Source: an uncultured Phycisphaerales bacterium
GTDB taxonomy: Bacteria; Planctomycetota; Phycisphaerae; WQYP01
Length of the DNA: 6,504 bases
Assembly (NCBI GenBank): GCA_937901265.1
Contig: CALCHA010000185.1
Location: 1-6,504 of the forward strand
Direction of reading: 5' to 3'
The notes below the pieces were generated by a model, which was given only the letters and a program-made list of their open reading frames with translations, ran no database searches and was not told the origin of the DNA. Positions 1 through 6,261 of the stretch are shown in pieces. The translations under genes and the position numbers were made by a program. Each line of letters starts with the position of its first letter. Positions within the stretch are counted from its first letter, which is position 1.

Positions 1-47
1 TGGACCTGGTCTACGCGCGGTAGCCGTTTACGTAGGCGGCGTTCGCC

Positions 48-464
48 GTGGTGCTGCCGTTCCCCACGCCGGGCGCGCCTTATCTGGGCAACCCCGGATA
101 TCCCTCGGTGAGCGAGGCGCTGATCGCGGAAATGAAGTCGGCGGATTTCGCCGGGGTGGTCCTGGCGGGGGGCTGGATGCCCGACAAACTGCGCCGCGAC
201 GCGAAAGTAAAGTCGCTGATCGCGGAGATGAACGAACAGAAAAAACTCATCGCGGCCATCTGTCACGGGGGCTGGATGGCGGTTTCGGCAGGGGTCTATG
301 CCGGGGTCCGCGTGACCGGCTCGCCGGGAATCAAGGATGATCTGGTGAACGCCGGGGCGCTCTACGAGGATGCGGCGGTGGTCGTGGATCGGCACTTCGT
401 CTCCTCCCGGCGACCCGATGACCTGCCCGCATTTATGAAGGCCTCTCTGACGGTTTTGGGGTAG
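48..464 (+). CDS. DJ-1/PfpI family protein (class I glutamine amidotransferase-like), N-terminally short
   Basis: DJ-1/PfpI proteins are small cytoplasmic flavodoxin-like proteins described as proteases, glyoxalase/deglycases or stress chaperones; which activity applies here cannot be told. Seen in the sequence: GVVLAGGWMPDKLRRD (residues 36-51), the nucleophile elbow AAICHGGW with Cys72-His73 (TGT at 261), then VTGSPGIKDDLVNAGA and the usual C-terminal SSRRPDDLPAF. The C-terminus is complete and ends in TAG. At 138 residues it is shorter than the usual 165-190, lacking the first beta strand and the family's catalytic Glu. The GTG at 48 (or 51) is only the first start after in-frame TAG codons at 21-23 and 33-35. 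AGGCGG at 34-39 is a poor ribosome site. The same frame reads DLVYAR before the first TAG and AAFAVVL after the second, which resembles the family's helix 1 and strand 2, so a nonsense-disrupted pseudogene is a real alternative. The family call is secure; intactness is not. Confidence 0.75.
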   Translation: MVLPFPTPGAPYLGNPGYPSVSEALIAEMKSADFAGVVLAGGWMPDKLRRDAKVKSLIAEMNEQKKLIAAICHGGWMAVSAGVYAGVRVTGSPGIKDDLVNAGALYEDAAVVVDRHFVSSRRPDDLPAFMKASLTVLG

Positions 465-488
465 GACCCGGGCGGCGGAGCTCAAAAG

Positions 489-494
489 CGGAGG
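489..494 (+). promoter_or_regulatory. Shine-Dalgarno site fixing the start at 500
   Basis: CGGAGG (core GGAGG at 490-494) lies five bases upstream of ATG 500. It abuts the out-of-frame ATG at 495, whose reading frame is short and has no protein character. This supports 500 as the start of the CBM9-like/PKD protein. Confidence 0.6.
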
Positions 495-499
495 ATGGT

Positions 500-1636
500 A
501 TGCGGGTGGCGAAACGGGTGTGGGCGGCCGTGGCACCGGCGACGGTCGCCGCGACGGCCATCGGCCTGGCGTTCTGGCCTCACCGGTCGGCGACGGCGCT
601 CGATCGAACCGATCGGAACTTCAAGATTTTTCAGTTCCCGGCCGACAAAATTCCGCGGATCGATGGCGATGCGTCCGACTGGGACATCGTTCCCGATTCC
701 TATGCGATTGGGACCAACGAACTCGTGGACGATACCGGAAAGCATGCCGCGCCTGATCCCAAGACGCTGGATGTGAAGGTGAAGGTGGGCTGGGTGAAGG
801 GGGAAAATCGACTCTATTTTCTTTACGAGGCGACGGACGACTACTGGGATTTTTCGCAGCCGGGGCTGCACAACGACACGTTTGAAGTGGTGGTGGATGG
901 GGACCGCAGCGGCGGGCCGTTGATTGCCGAGCAGCATCCGGACAAGGATGCGATCGGGGTCGATTCGCTGTACACGACGTTCCAGGGGGTGCACGCGCAA
1001 AACTATCACATTTTCACGCCCGCGGTGGACAAGGACTGGTGCATGGCCTGGGGCCCCCAGGCCCCCTGGATCAAGAAGCTGCCCTGGTCGAACGCGGCGA
1101 CGAAGTACAATTTTAAGCCGGGCGAGAGCGGGAAGCTGGTGCTCGAGTTCTGGATCACGCCCTTTGACTATGCGCCGCCCGACGGGCCGGAGAAGGCCGT
1201 GGAGACCAAGCTGGTCGAAGGGAACTCGGTGGCGTTGTCCTGGGCGATCATTGACTACGACGATGCGACAAAGAAGGACAACAACGGGTTCTGGAATCTG
1301 TCGCGGCATCACACGATGTATGGCAACGCGGACCAGCTTTGCCCGTTCAAGCTGATGCCCCTGGAACCGGCGCTCCGCAAACCCGTGGATGCGGACTGGT
1401 CGTTCAAGGTGCTGGACATGCAGCGGCGGCTGGTGGCGTTTCATGATGACACGCAGACGAAAGATGGCAGCGGGATGACCAGCTGGAAGTGGGATTTCGG
1501 GGATGGGAAAACGTCCACGGAACAAAATCCGGAACACGCTTATTCGCGCGCGGGACGCTTTACCGTGGCCCTCGATGTCGATGGACCCGCGGGCAAGGGG
1601 CGGCGGGCGAAGGAGTGGGATGTGGCCTTGCGGTGA
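500..1636 (+). CDS. Exported CBM9-like and PKD domain protein
   Basis: A 378-residue secreted protein, probably a non-catalytic carbohydrate-binding or surface-adhesion factor. Residues 1-34 look like a signal peptide: basic MRVAKR, then a hydrophobic Ala/Val/Leu stretch, with likely cleavage near SATA. Residues about 42-290 resemble the CBM9-like sugar-binding fold: the opening IDGDASDWD (54-62), then RLYFLYEATDDYWDF (104-118) and DTFEVVVDGDRSGG (126-139), which is the typical order of strands. Residues about 295-377 form a PKD domain with the signature WDFGDG (331-336), followed by NPEHAYSRAGRFTVAL. No catalytic module is evident. The gene follows the PfpI-like gene by 35 bases and precedes the GH2 start by 55 bases, so co-transcription with GH2 is likely and a role in binding the same glycan is inferred. 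The PKD call is strong. The CBM9 assignment is by motif resemblance; a DOMON-like fold would look similar. Confidence 0.85.
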   Translation: MRVAKRVWAAVAPATVAATAIGLAFWPHRSATALDRTDRNFKIFQFPADKIPRIDGDASDWDIVPDSYAIGTNELVDDTGKHAAPDPKTLDVKVKVGWVKGENRLYFLYEATDDYWDFSQPGLHNDTFEVVVDGDRSGGPLIAEQHPDKDAIGVDSLYTTFQGVHAQNYHIFTPAVDKDWCMAWGPQAPWIKKLPWSNAATKYNFKPGESGKLVLEFWITPFDYAPPDGPEKAVETKLVEGNSVALSWAIIDYDDATKKDNNGFWNLSRHHTMYGNADQLCPFKLMPLEPALRKPVDADWSFKVLDMQRRLVAFHDDTQTKDGSGMTSWKWDFGDGKTSTEQNPEHAYSRAGRFTVALDVDGPAGKGRRAKEWDVALR

Positions 1637-1678
1637 GAACGTAAACGTGAAACGTCAGAATTGAAATGGCTTGTTTTT

Positions 1679-1686
1679 GAGGAAGG
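1679..1686 (+). promoter_or_regulatory. Shine-Dalgarno site selecting ATG 1692 for the GH2 gene
   Basis: GAGGAAGG ends five bases before ATG 1692. An in-frame TTG at 1671 would extend the protein by seven residues, but the strong site would then lie inside the coding region. The 1692 start also gives a standard lipoprotein signal beginning MRKVL. Confidence 0.75.
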
Positions 1687-1691
1687 TGACT

Positions 1692-4475
1692 ATGCGGAAG
1701 GTCTTGGCGGCGGCGGTATTAACCGGGGCGGTGGCGGCGGCGATTGGGGTGACGGGGTGTGCGGCGACCATGGGCGGGCCCTCCGCGATGCATGCGTTGC
1801 CCAATGACCGTGAGCAGCATGGAGGCCCGCGGGAACGCGTGTCCCTGGATGCGGACTGGGCCTTCACCCATGGCGATCCGGCGGGGCTCGCCCCGGATGC
1901 CTACAACTATTTCGCGCCGATGCCGACCAACGGCAACCCGGTCAATACAGCCAATGAGACGCCCTTCGCGCAGGTGCTCAAGCGCACCGGCGAAGAGCTG
2001 CGGCGGGGTGGATCGGCCGCGACCATGCAGCCGCCGGCCGAAGGGGCGGTGGCCGATGCGGCCTATGCCCATGCCGATTTTGATGAGCAGAAGGGGGCGG
2101 CGGGTGAACCCTGGCGCCAGGTCCAGTTGCCTCACGACTGGGCCATCGAGGGCCCTTTCCAGGCCAACCTGCCCGGCGGGACCGGACGGCTGAAGTATGC
2201 CGGCCCGGTGTGGTATCGCAAACATGTGAAGCTCGAAGCGGGGGACGCTGGCAAGCAAATCTCGCTCGACGTCGATGGCGCCATGTCCTACGCCCTGGTG
2301 TGGTGCAATGGTAAATTTGCCGGCGGGTGGCCCTATGGCTACTCCTCCTTCCGCATCGACCTGACGCCCTACGTCAAGGCGGGCCAGGACAATGTGATCT
2401 CGATCCGCCTCGACACCCCCGACCGCGGGTCGCGCTGGTATCCCGGCGCGGGCTTGTACCGCAACGTCTGGCTGGTGAAGACCAACCGGGTGCATGTCGC
2501 CCATTGGGGGACGGCTGTGACGACGCCCCAGCCGACGGAAGCGGCGGCGACGGTGCAGATCAAGACCCAGGTGGACAACGACACGGAGGCCGCGGCGGAA
2601 GTCACGCTGCGACATCAGATTTTTGCGGTGGGCGCGGGCGGGCTCAAGGCGGGACCCGTGCTGGCGGAGACCACGACCGCGCCGACGCAGCTGGGGGCCC
2701 ATGCCTCGGGTATGGTGGATGCGTCGCTCAAGCTGGCCGCTCCGCGGCTGTGGGACATCGACCACCCCGGCAACCGCTATGTCGTGGCCACCACGGTGGA
2801 GCAGGGCGGCAAGGTGGTGGACTCCTACGAGTCCCCCTTCGGCGTGCGCTCGGTGGTGTTCGATCCCCAGAAGGGGCTGCTCCTCAACGGCAAGCACGTG
2901 AACATCTACGGGGTGTGCGATCACCACGACCTGGGAGCCCTGGGGACCGCGGTGAACGCCCGGGCCCTGCAGCGGCAATTGGAGCTGCTCAAGGAAATGG
3001 GCTGCAACGCCATCCGCACCAGTCACAATCCGCCCGCACCAGAGCTGCTGGACCTCGCGGACCAGATGGGCTTCATGATCATGGACGAAACCTTCGACTG
3101 CTGGGAGAAAGGGAAAAATGCCGGGGATTACCATATGTTTTATCCCGACTGGCATGAGAAGGACACGCGGGCGCTGGTGCGGCGCGACCGCAACCATCCC
3201 TCGGTGATCATGTGGTCGGTCGGCAACGAGGTCGGCGACCAGGGATCGGGCCAGCATGGCGTGGACCTGGCGAAGGAACTCACCGCGATCTGCCACGAGG
3301 AAGATCCGACGCGCCCCACCGGGTCGGCCAACAACAGCCCGGAGCAGCGCGACGGCAGTTTCAATCCCTTCCACACCGGCCTTGACCTGATGGGCATCAA
3401 CTACCACGCCATCACCAATCCGAACGTCAACAACGGGCTGAACGTGTATCAGCGGTTCCACGCCGCGTTTCCGGAGCAGTTCGTGTTCGGGAGCGAGACG
3501 GCCTCGACGGTGTCGAGCCGGGGCTTTTATGCGTTTCCCGTGGCTCCCAACCCCGGGGCGGTGACCGGCGGGGGCCGCGGAGGCAGGGGCGGAGCGACGG
3601 CGCCACGTCCCGCGCCTCCGGGTCAGGATGGCCACGACTTCCAGGTCTCGTCCTTCGATTTGTACTACCCCAGCTGGGCAGACTCGCCCGACACGGAGTT
3701 CATGGCGCTGGAGAAGGCCCCCTTCACCGGCGGGGAGTTCGTGTGGACCGGCTTTGATTACCTCGGCGAGCCGACCCCCTTCGGCGGCGGCGGAGATACG
3801 GCCCGCAGCAGCTATTTCGGCATCCTCGACCTCGCCGGCTTCAAGAAAGACCGGTTTTACCTCTACCAGGCGCATTGGCGGCCCGAGGTGCCCATGGCCC
3901 ACATCCTCCCGCACTGGAACTGGCCCGACCGCGTCGGCCAGGTCACCCCGGTGCACATCTACACCAGCGGCGATGAGGCGGAGCTTTTCCTCAACGGCAT
4001 CTCCCAAGGCCGCAAAAAGAAGGGCGAGTTCGAATACCGGATTCGCTTTGACGATGTCGTCTATCAGCCCGGCGAACTGAAAGTCGTCGCCTACAAAGGC
4101 GGCCAGAAGTGGGCCGAGGACACCGTCAAGACCACCGGCGCGGCGAGCAAGCTGGCCATGAAGCCCGACCGGGCGACGATCGCGGCGGACGGCAAGGACC
4201 TTTCCTTCGTCACGGTGGCGGTCGATGACCCCGCCGGGCTGGAAGTGCCCACGGCCAACAACCTGATCCATTTCACGATCAGCGGTCCGGGTGAAATCGT
4301 GGCGACGGACAACGGGGACGCCACCGACCTCAACATCTTCCATATCCCGGACCGCAAGGCGTTCAACGGGCTGGCACTGGTCATCGTGAAAGCGAAAGGG
4401 CCGGGGGCGATCACGGTGAAGGCGGTGTCGGACGGATTGACCGGCGCGTCGGCCACGATCACGGCGGCACCCTGA
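1692..4475 (+). CDS. Family 2 glycoside hydrolase lipoprotein (beta-galactosidase-like, DUF4982 type)
   Basis: A 927-residue retaining exo-glycosidase, most likely acting on beta-galactosides or related beta-linked sugars outside the cytoplasm; exact specificity cannot be read. Residues 1-23 form a lipoprotein signal with lipobox VTGC (Cys23). The +2 residue is Ala, so outer-membrane sorting is plausible. Domains in order: N-terminal jelly roll about 45-265 (PHDWAIEG, WYRKHVKL, GSRWYPGAGLYRNVWL); Ig-like about 268-385; TIM barrel about 386-700 with GVCDHHDLGALG, CNAIRTSHNPPAPELLD and RRDRNHPSVIMWSVGNE; DUF4982 about 727-816 (ILPHWNW, VHIYTSGDEAELFLNG); and a C-terminal Ig-like domain about 817-927. 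The acid/base is Glu513 in GNEV (GAG at 3228) and the nucleophile is Glu602 in GSETAST (GAG at 3495). WTGFDYLGEP at 685-694 is the conserved active-site strand. Oddities are an extra segment of about 60 residues at 66-128, a Gly/Arg/Pro-rich insert at 622-650, and more C-ending codons than its neighbours. Family call is near certain. Confidence 0.95.
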   Translation: MRKVLAAAVLTGAVAAAIGVTGCAATMGGPSAMHALPNDREQHGGPRERVSLDADWAFTHGDPAGLAPDAYNYFAPMPTNGNPVNTANETPFAQVLKRTGEELRRGGSAATMQPPAEGAVADAAYAHADFDEQKGAAGEPWRQVQLPHDWAIEGPFQANLPGGTGRLKYAGPVWYRKHVKLEAGDAGKQISLDVDGAMSYALVWCNGKFAGGWPYGYSSFRIDLTPYVKAGQDNVISIRLDTPDRGSRWYPGAGLYRNVWLVKTNRVHVAHWGTAVTTPQPTEAAATVQIKTQVDNDTEAAAEVTLRHQIFAVGAGGLKAGPVLAETTTAPTQLGAHASGMVDASLKLAAPRLWDIDHPGNRYVVATTVEQGGKVVDSYESPFGVRSVVFDPQKGLLLNGKHVNIYGVCDHHDLGALGTAVNARALQRQLELLKEMGCNAIRTSHNPPAPELLDLADQMGFMIMDETFDCWEKGKNAGDYHMFYPDWHEKDTRALVRRDRNHPSVIMWSVGNEVGDQGSGQHGVDLAKELTAICHEEDPTRPTGSANNSPEQRDGSFNPFHTGLDLMGINYHAITNPNVNNGLNVYQRFHAAFPEQFVFGSETASTVSSRGFYAFPVAPNPGAVTGGGRGGRGGATAPRPAPPGQDGHDFQVSSFDLYYPSWADSPDTEFMALEKAPFTGGEFVWTGFDYLGEPTPFGGGGDTARSSYFGILDLAGFKKDRFYLYQAHWRPEVPMAHILPHWNWPDRVGQVTPVHIYTSGDEAELFLNGISQGRKKKGEFEYRIRFDDVVYQPGELKVVAYKGGQKWAEDTVKTTGAASKLAMKPDRATIAADGKDLSFVTVAVDDPAGLEVPTANNLIHFTISGPGEIVATDNGDATDLNIFHIPDRKAFNGLALVIVKAKGPGAITVKAVSDGLTGASATITAAP

Positions 4476-4487
4476 ACGATCCCCACG

Positions 4488-4534
4488 AGCCGGGACGCCC
4501 AAGGGGACCCCACACCCCGCGGGCGTTCCCGGCT
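4488..4534 (+). terminator. GC-rich inverted repeat after the GH2 gene, possible terminator
   Basis: The arms AGCCGGGACGCCC (4488-4500) and GGGCGTTCCCGGCT (4521-4534) are complementary over 13 base pairs with one bulged base. The 20-base loop contains GGGGACCCC, which could itself fold. The structure begins 12 bases after the GH2 stop codon. No T-tract follows (the next bases are ATCC and then a G-run), so it is not a classical intrinsic terminator. A T-less terminator or an mRNA 3'-end-stabilising hairpin both fit. Confidence 0.5.
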
Positions 4535-4538
4535 ATCC

Positions 4539-4580
4539 GGGGGGGGGCGGCGTACGGGCGGTCAGAGGGCGGGCAGGGGG
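4539..4580 (+). other. G-run cluster with G-quadruplex potential
   Basis: On the + strand there is a run of nine G at 4539-4547, followed by GGG at 4556-4558, 4567-4569 and 4571-4573, then GGGGG at 4576-4580. One loop is 8 bases, just over the usual limit for a canonical quadruplex. It sits between the GH2 inverted repeat and the NAGPA gene. G-runs are common by chance in such GC-rich DNA. Confidence 0.35.
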
Positions 4581-4625
4581 CGGAAATAGCTTCGATTCTT
4601 CACGCAGTCTTCATGGGCATGGGGG

Positions 4626-4637
4626 TAAGATCCTGCA
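4626..4637 (+). promoter_or_regulatory. Candidate -10 element for a leaderless NAGPA transcript
   Basis: TAAGAT at 4626-4631 fits the TAnnnT pattern of leaderless -10 boxes and ends six bases before ATG 4638, placing a transcription start at or next to the start codon. No good Shine-Dalgarno is present; GGGGG at 4621-4625 is 12 bases away. The nearest -35-like hexamer, TTCACG at 4599-4604, is 21 bases upstream, which is too far for a standard sigma-70 promoter. The hexamer matches TATAAT at only four of six positions, so this is tentative. Confidence 0.3.
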
Positions 4638-6182
4638 ATGAAAAACGTACGATCGATCGCGTGGGCGCTGGTGATGGCGGCACTGCTGGCGGCGTCTGGG
4701 GCGCTGCGCGCACAGGAACGGGCACCCGCGGCGGGGACGAAGGGGCAGACCGTTGGGGTGGTGGTGGAGGAGACGTCGGACTACCTGCTGTTGCGGCCGG
4801 AGGGGGAGGCGGCGCGGCGGGTCTATCGCAAGGAGGCGGGCGGGGCGGCCGCGAACCTGCCGCCGTTTAAGCCGGGGGATCGCGTGGAGGCGCATTGGAT
4901 CTATAATGGGCGTCCGGAGTTAGAGAGCGCGGCGATCGCGCCAGCGCCCGTAAAAGCCCCTGTAAAGGCACCGGCGGCCGCGACGGAGCAGGCCACGCCG
5001 CTGGGCCAGGTCGATGCGACTCCGGGAAATGCGGTCGCGGAGCCGACGACGACGGGGGAGCGGGTGAATGCGATGATCGACAATCTGGTAGCGACAGGGA
5101 ACCGGCTGCTGGAATTGCCATTGGTGGTGCTGATCGGCGGGGTGGCGCTGTTGGGGGCGGGGCTGGCGCTGGGGATGGCGCGGCTGTTTCGCAAGTCGGG
5201 GCGGACCAACGTGCGTGCGGCGCTGGCGGTCGGAATCCCGGTGGCGGCGGGGATGGTGGGGCTGCTGATCATTGACCGAAAGATCGCCCTTCTGCAGCAA
5301 GAGGTGGCGGCGCTGCGAGCGCGCAACACGGCGAATGTGACGGCCCTCATCGCATCAGCGACGACCCAGGCGAACAGCAAGCGGACCTCGTTTTTCATCG
5401 ATCCGGCGGCGGCGACGAAGTTGCTGGAGCCGGCGTTTGGGGCAGTCACGGTTCAACCCGTGGTCTATGATCAGGCGACCGACGTCTACCAGGTGCACGT
5501 GAGTCGCACGCCGGCGCAGGTGTGGCTGGCGGTGGTCGACCTGACGAATCCGGATGTGCAGATCAAGCTGCAGGCGGATTTCGACACCAAGACGCTGACC
5601 TCGGTATTCGCCAAAGCCAACGACTGCTCGGTGGCCATCAACGGCGAGGCGGGGACGTCGCCGCGGCAGGGCTCGGGGCTGGGGGGCTGGCGCGGGTTCA
5701 TGGTGATGGATGGCAAGCTGCTGATGAAGGAGCTGACGGGGAATCCGCGGCCCTACCTGACGTTTGATGCGCACAACCGGGCGCACTTTACGGCGATGAC
5801 CGCCCCGGATCGGACGCCCCCCACGGGCGTGCCCACGGCGATCTGGGGGCGGCTCGATGCGCTGGTCCATGGCGTGGTGCAGACCGCCAACGAGCGGAAT
5901 CGCCAGCCACGGACGGCGATGGCGATCAATGCGGATGGCACGAAGCTGTACCTGATGGTGGTGGATGGGCGGCAGCCGAGCTATTCGATGGGTTTCACGC
6001 GGGCGGAGGTAGGGACGTTTTTGAAGGCGTTCGGGGCGGAGGAGGGAATGCTGTGCGATGAGGGGGGCTCGTCGTGCATGTATCTGGAGCAGTTCGGCGG
6101 GATTGCCAACGTGCCTTCGGACGACAATGGCCAGGAGCGGATCACCTACACGCACTTCGGGATCAGCTTGAAGAAGCATTGA
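4638..6182 (+). CDS. Membrane-tethered phosphodiester glycosidase family protein (NAGPA/DUF2233)
   Basis: A 514-residue protein. The NAGPA/DUF2233 family includes the mammalian enzyme that removes GlcNAc from a phosphodiester; bacterial members are thought to act on surface or extracellular polysaccharides. Residues 1-25 look like a signal peptide (LRA before Gln26). About 36-100 is a small beta-rich region (VGVVVEETSDYLLL, FKPGDRVEAHWIYNGRPEL) resembling an OB-like fold. An APVK-repeat, Ala/Thr-rich linker covers 101-140. Two hydrophobic segments at about 158-182 and 194-212 flank the basic loop RLFRKSGRTNVR, giving a membrane hairpin with the loop inside by the positive-inside rule. Residues 213-247 may form a short coiled coil (LLQQEVAALRARN). 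The NAGPA domain spans about 250-512: VWLAVVDLTNPDVQIKL, AINGEAG (333-338), PRTAMAINADGTKLYLMVVDG, YSMGFTRAEVGTFLKAFGAEEGMLCDEGGSSCM, THFGI. Two motifs differ from the usual family pattern. The domain call is firm; the substrate is unknown and activity is uncertain. Confidence 0.9.
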   Translation: MKNVRSIAWALVMAALLAASGALRAQERAPAAGTKGQTVGVVVEETSDYLLLRPEGEAARRVYRKEAGGAAANLPPFKPGDRVEAHWIYNGRPELESAAIAPAPVKAPVKAPAAATEQATPLGQVDATPGNAVAEPTTTGERVNAMIDNLVATGNRLLELPLVVLIGGVALLGAGLALGMARLFRKSGRTNVRAALAVGIPVAAGMVGLLIIDRKIALLQQEVAALRARNTANVTALIASATTQANSKRTSFFIDPAAATKLLEPAFGAVTVQPVVYDQATDVYQVHVSRTPAQVWLAVVDLTNPDVQIKLQADFDTKTLTSVFAKANDCSVAINGEAGTSPRQGSGLGGWRGFMVMDGKLLMKELTGNPRPYLTFDAHNRAHFTAMTAPDRTPPTGVPTAIWGRLDALVHGVVQTANERNRQPRTAMAINADGTKLYLMVVDGRQPSYSMGFTRAEVGTFLKAFGAEEGMLCDEGGSSCMYLEQFGGIANVPSDDNGQERITYTHFGISLKKH

Positions 6183-6218
6183 GGGGCGGGGCGGGGATGC
6201 CGCTGGGCGCGGGGGGGG
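6183..6218 (+). other. G-run cluster with G-quadruplex potential after the NAGPA stop
   Basis: GGGG at 6183-6186, 6188-6191 and 6193-6196 are separated by single C bases. After an 8-base gap come GGG at 6205-6207 and a run of eight G at 6211-6218. This begins directly after the TGA and would lie in the mRNA 3' end. It is a stronger quadruplex candidate than the cluster at 4539 because three tetrads are joined by one-base loops. Confidence 0.4.
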
Positions 6219-6220
6219 CG

Positions 6221-6247
6221 GTGGCGTATCGTATCGCCACATTTCTT
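6221..6247 (+). terminator. Short hairpin with T-rich tail, possible intrinsic terminator
   Basis: GTGGCG (6221-6226) pairs with CGCCAC (6235-6240) around the loop TATCGTAT, followed by ATTTCTT. The stem is only six base pairs and the tail is short, so termination would be weak or partial. It lies 38 bases after the NAGPA stop and 21 bases before the next start codon. Confidence 0.35.
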
Positions 6248-6261
6248 GCGTGGGAGAGACG

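Noticed and set aside
482..1537. Open frame of 351 codons on the - strand opposite the CBM9/PKD gene
   Set aside because: Arg/Pro/His-rich shadow without recognisable motifs; the + strand carries a signal peptide and a PKD domain.
1638..1655. Three AACGT repeats before the GH2 gene as an operator
   Set aside because: Spacing is irregular (6 and 7 bases), the unit is very short, and no dyad or promoter elements with proper spacing were found.
1671..1691. TTG at 1671 as the GH2 start
   Set aside because: It would place the strong Shine-Dalgarno inside the gene and add seven residues before a complete lipoprotein signal; ATG 1692 is better.
1627..1691. Sigma-70 promoter between the CBM9/PKD and GH2 genes
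   Set aside because: TTGCGG and TTGAAA occur, but no -10-like hexamer lies at an acceptable spacing.
2327..3157. Open frame of 276 codons on the + strand inside GH2, frame-shifted
   Set aside because: Its translation is Gly/Arg/Ala-rich noise, and the overlapping GH2 frame is intact through this stretch.
1719..4502. Open frame of 927 codons on the - strand across the whole GH2 gene
   Set aside because: It mirrors the GH2 codons; high GC and C-ending codons suppress stops on the opposite strand. The translation is Arg/His/Val-rich with no domain motif, whereas the + strand frame has full GH2 signatures.
4613..4637. ATG at 4613 as the start of a gene
   Set aside because: It is in a different frame from the NAGPA protein and yields a short Gly-rich translation without motifs.
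5355..6242. Open frame of 295 codons on the - strand opposite the NAGPA domain
   Set aside because: Low-complexity Arg/His/Pro translation typical of an antisense shadow in GC-rich DNA.
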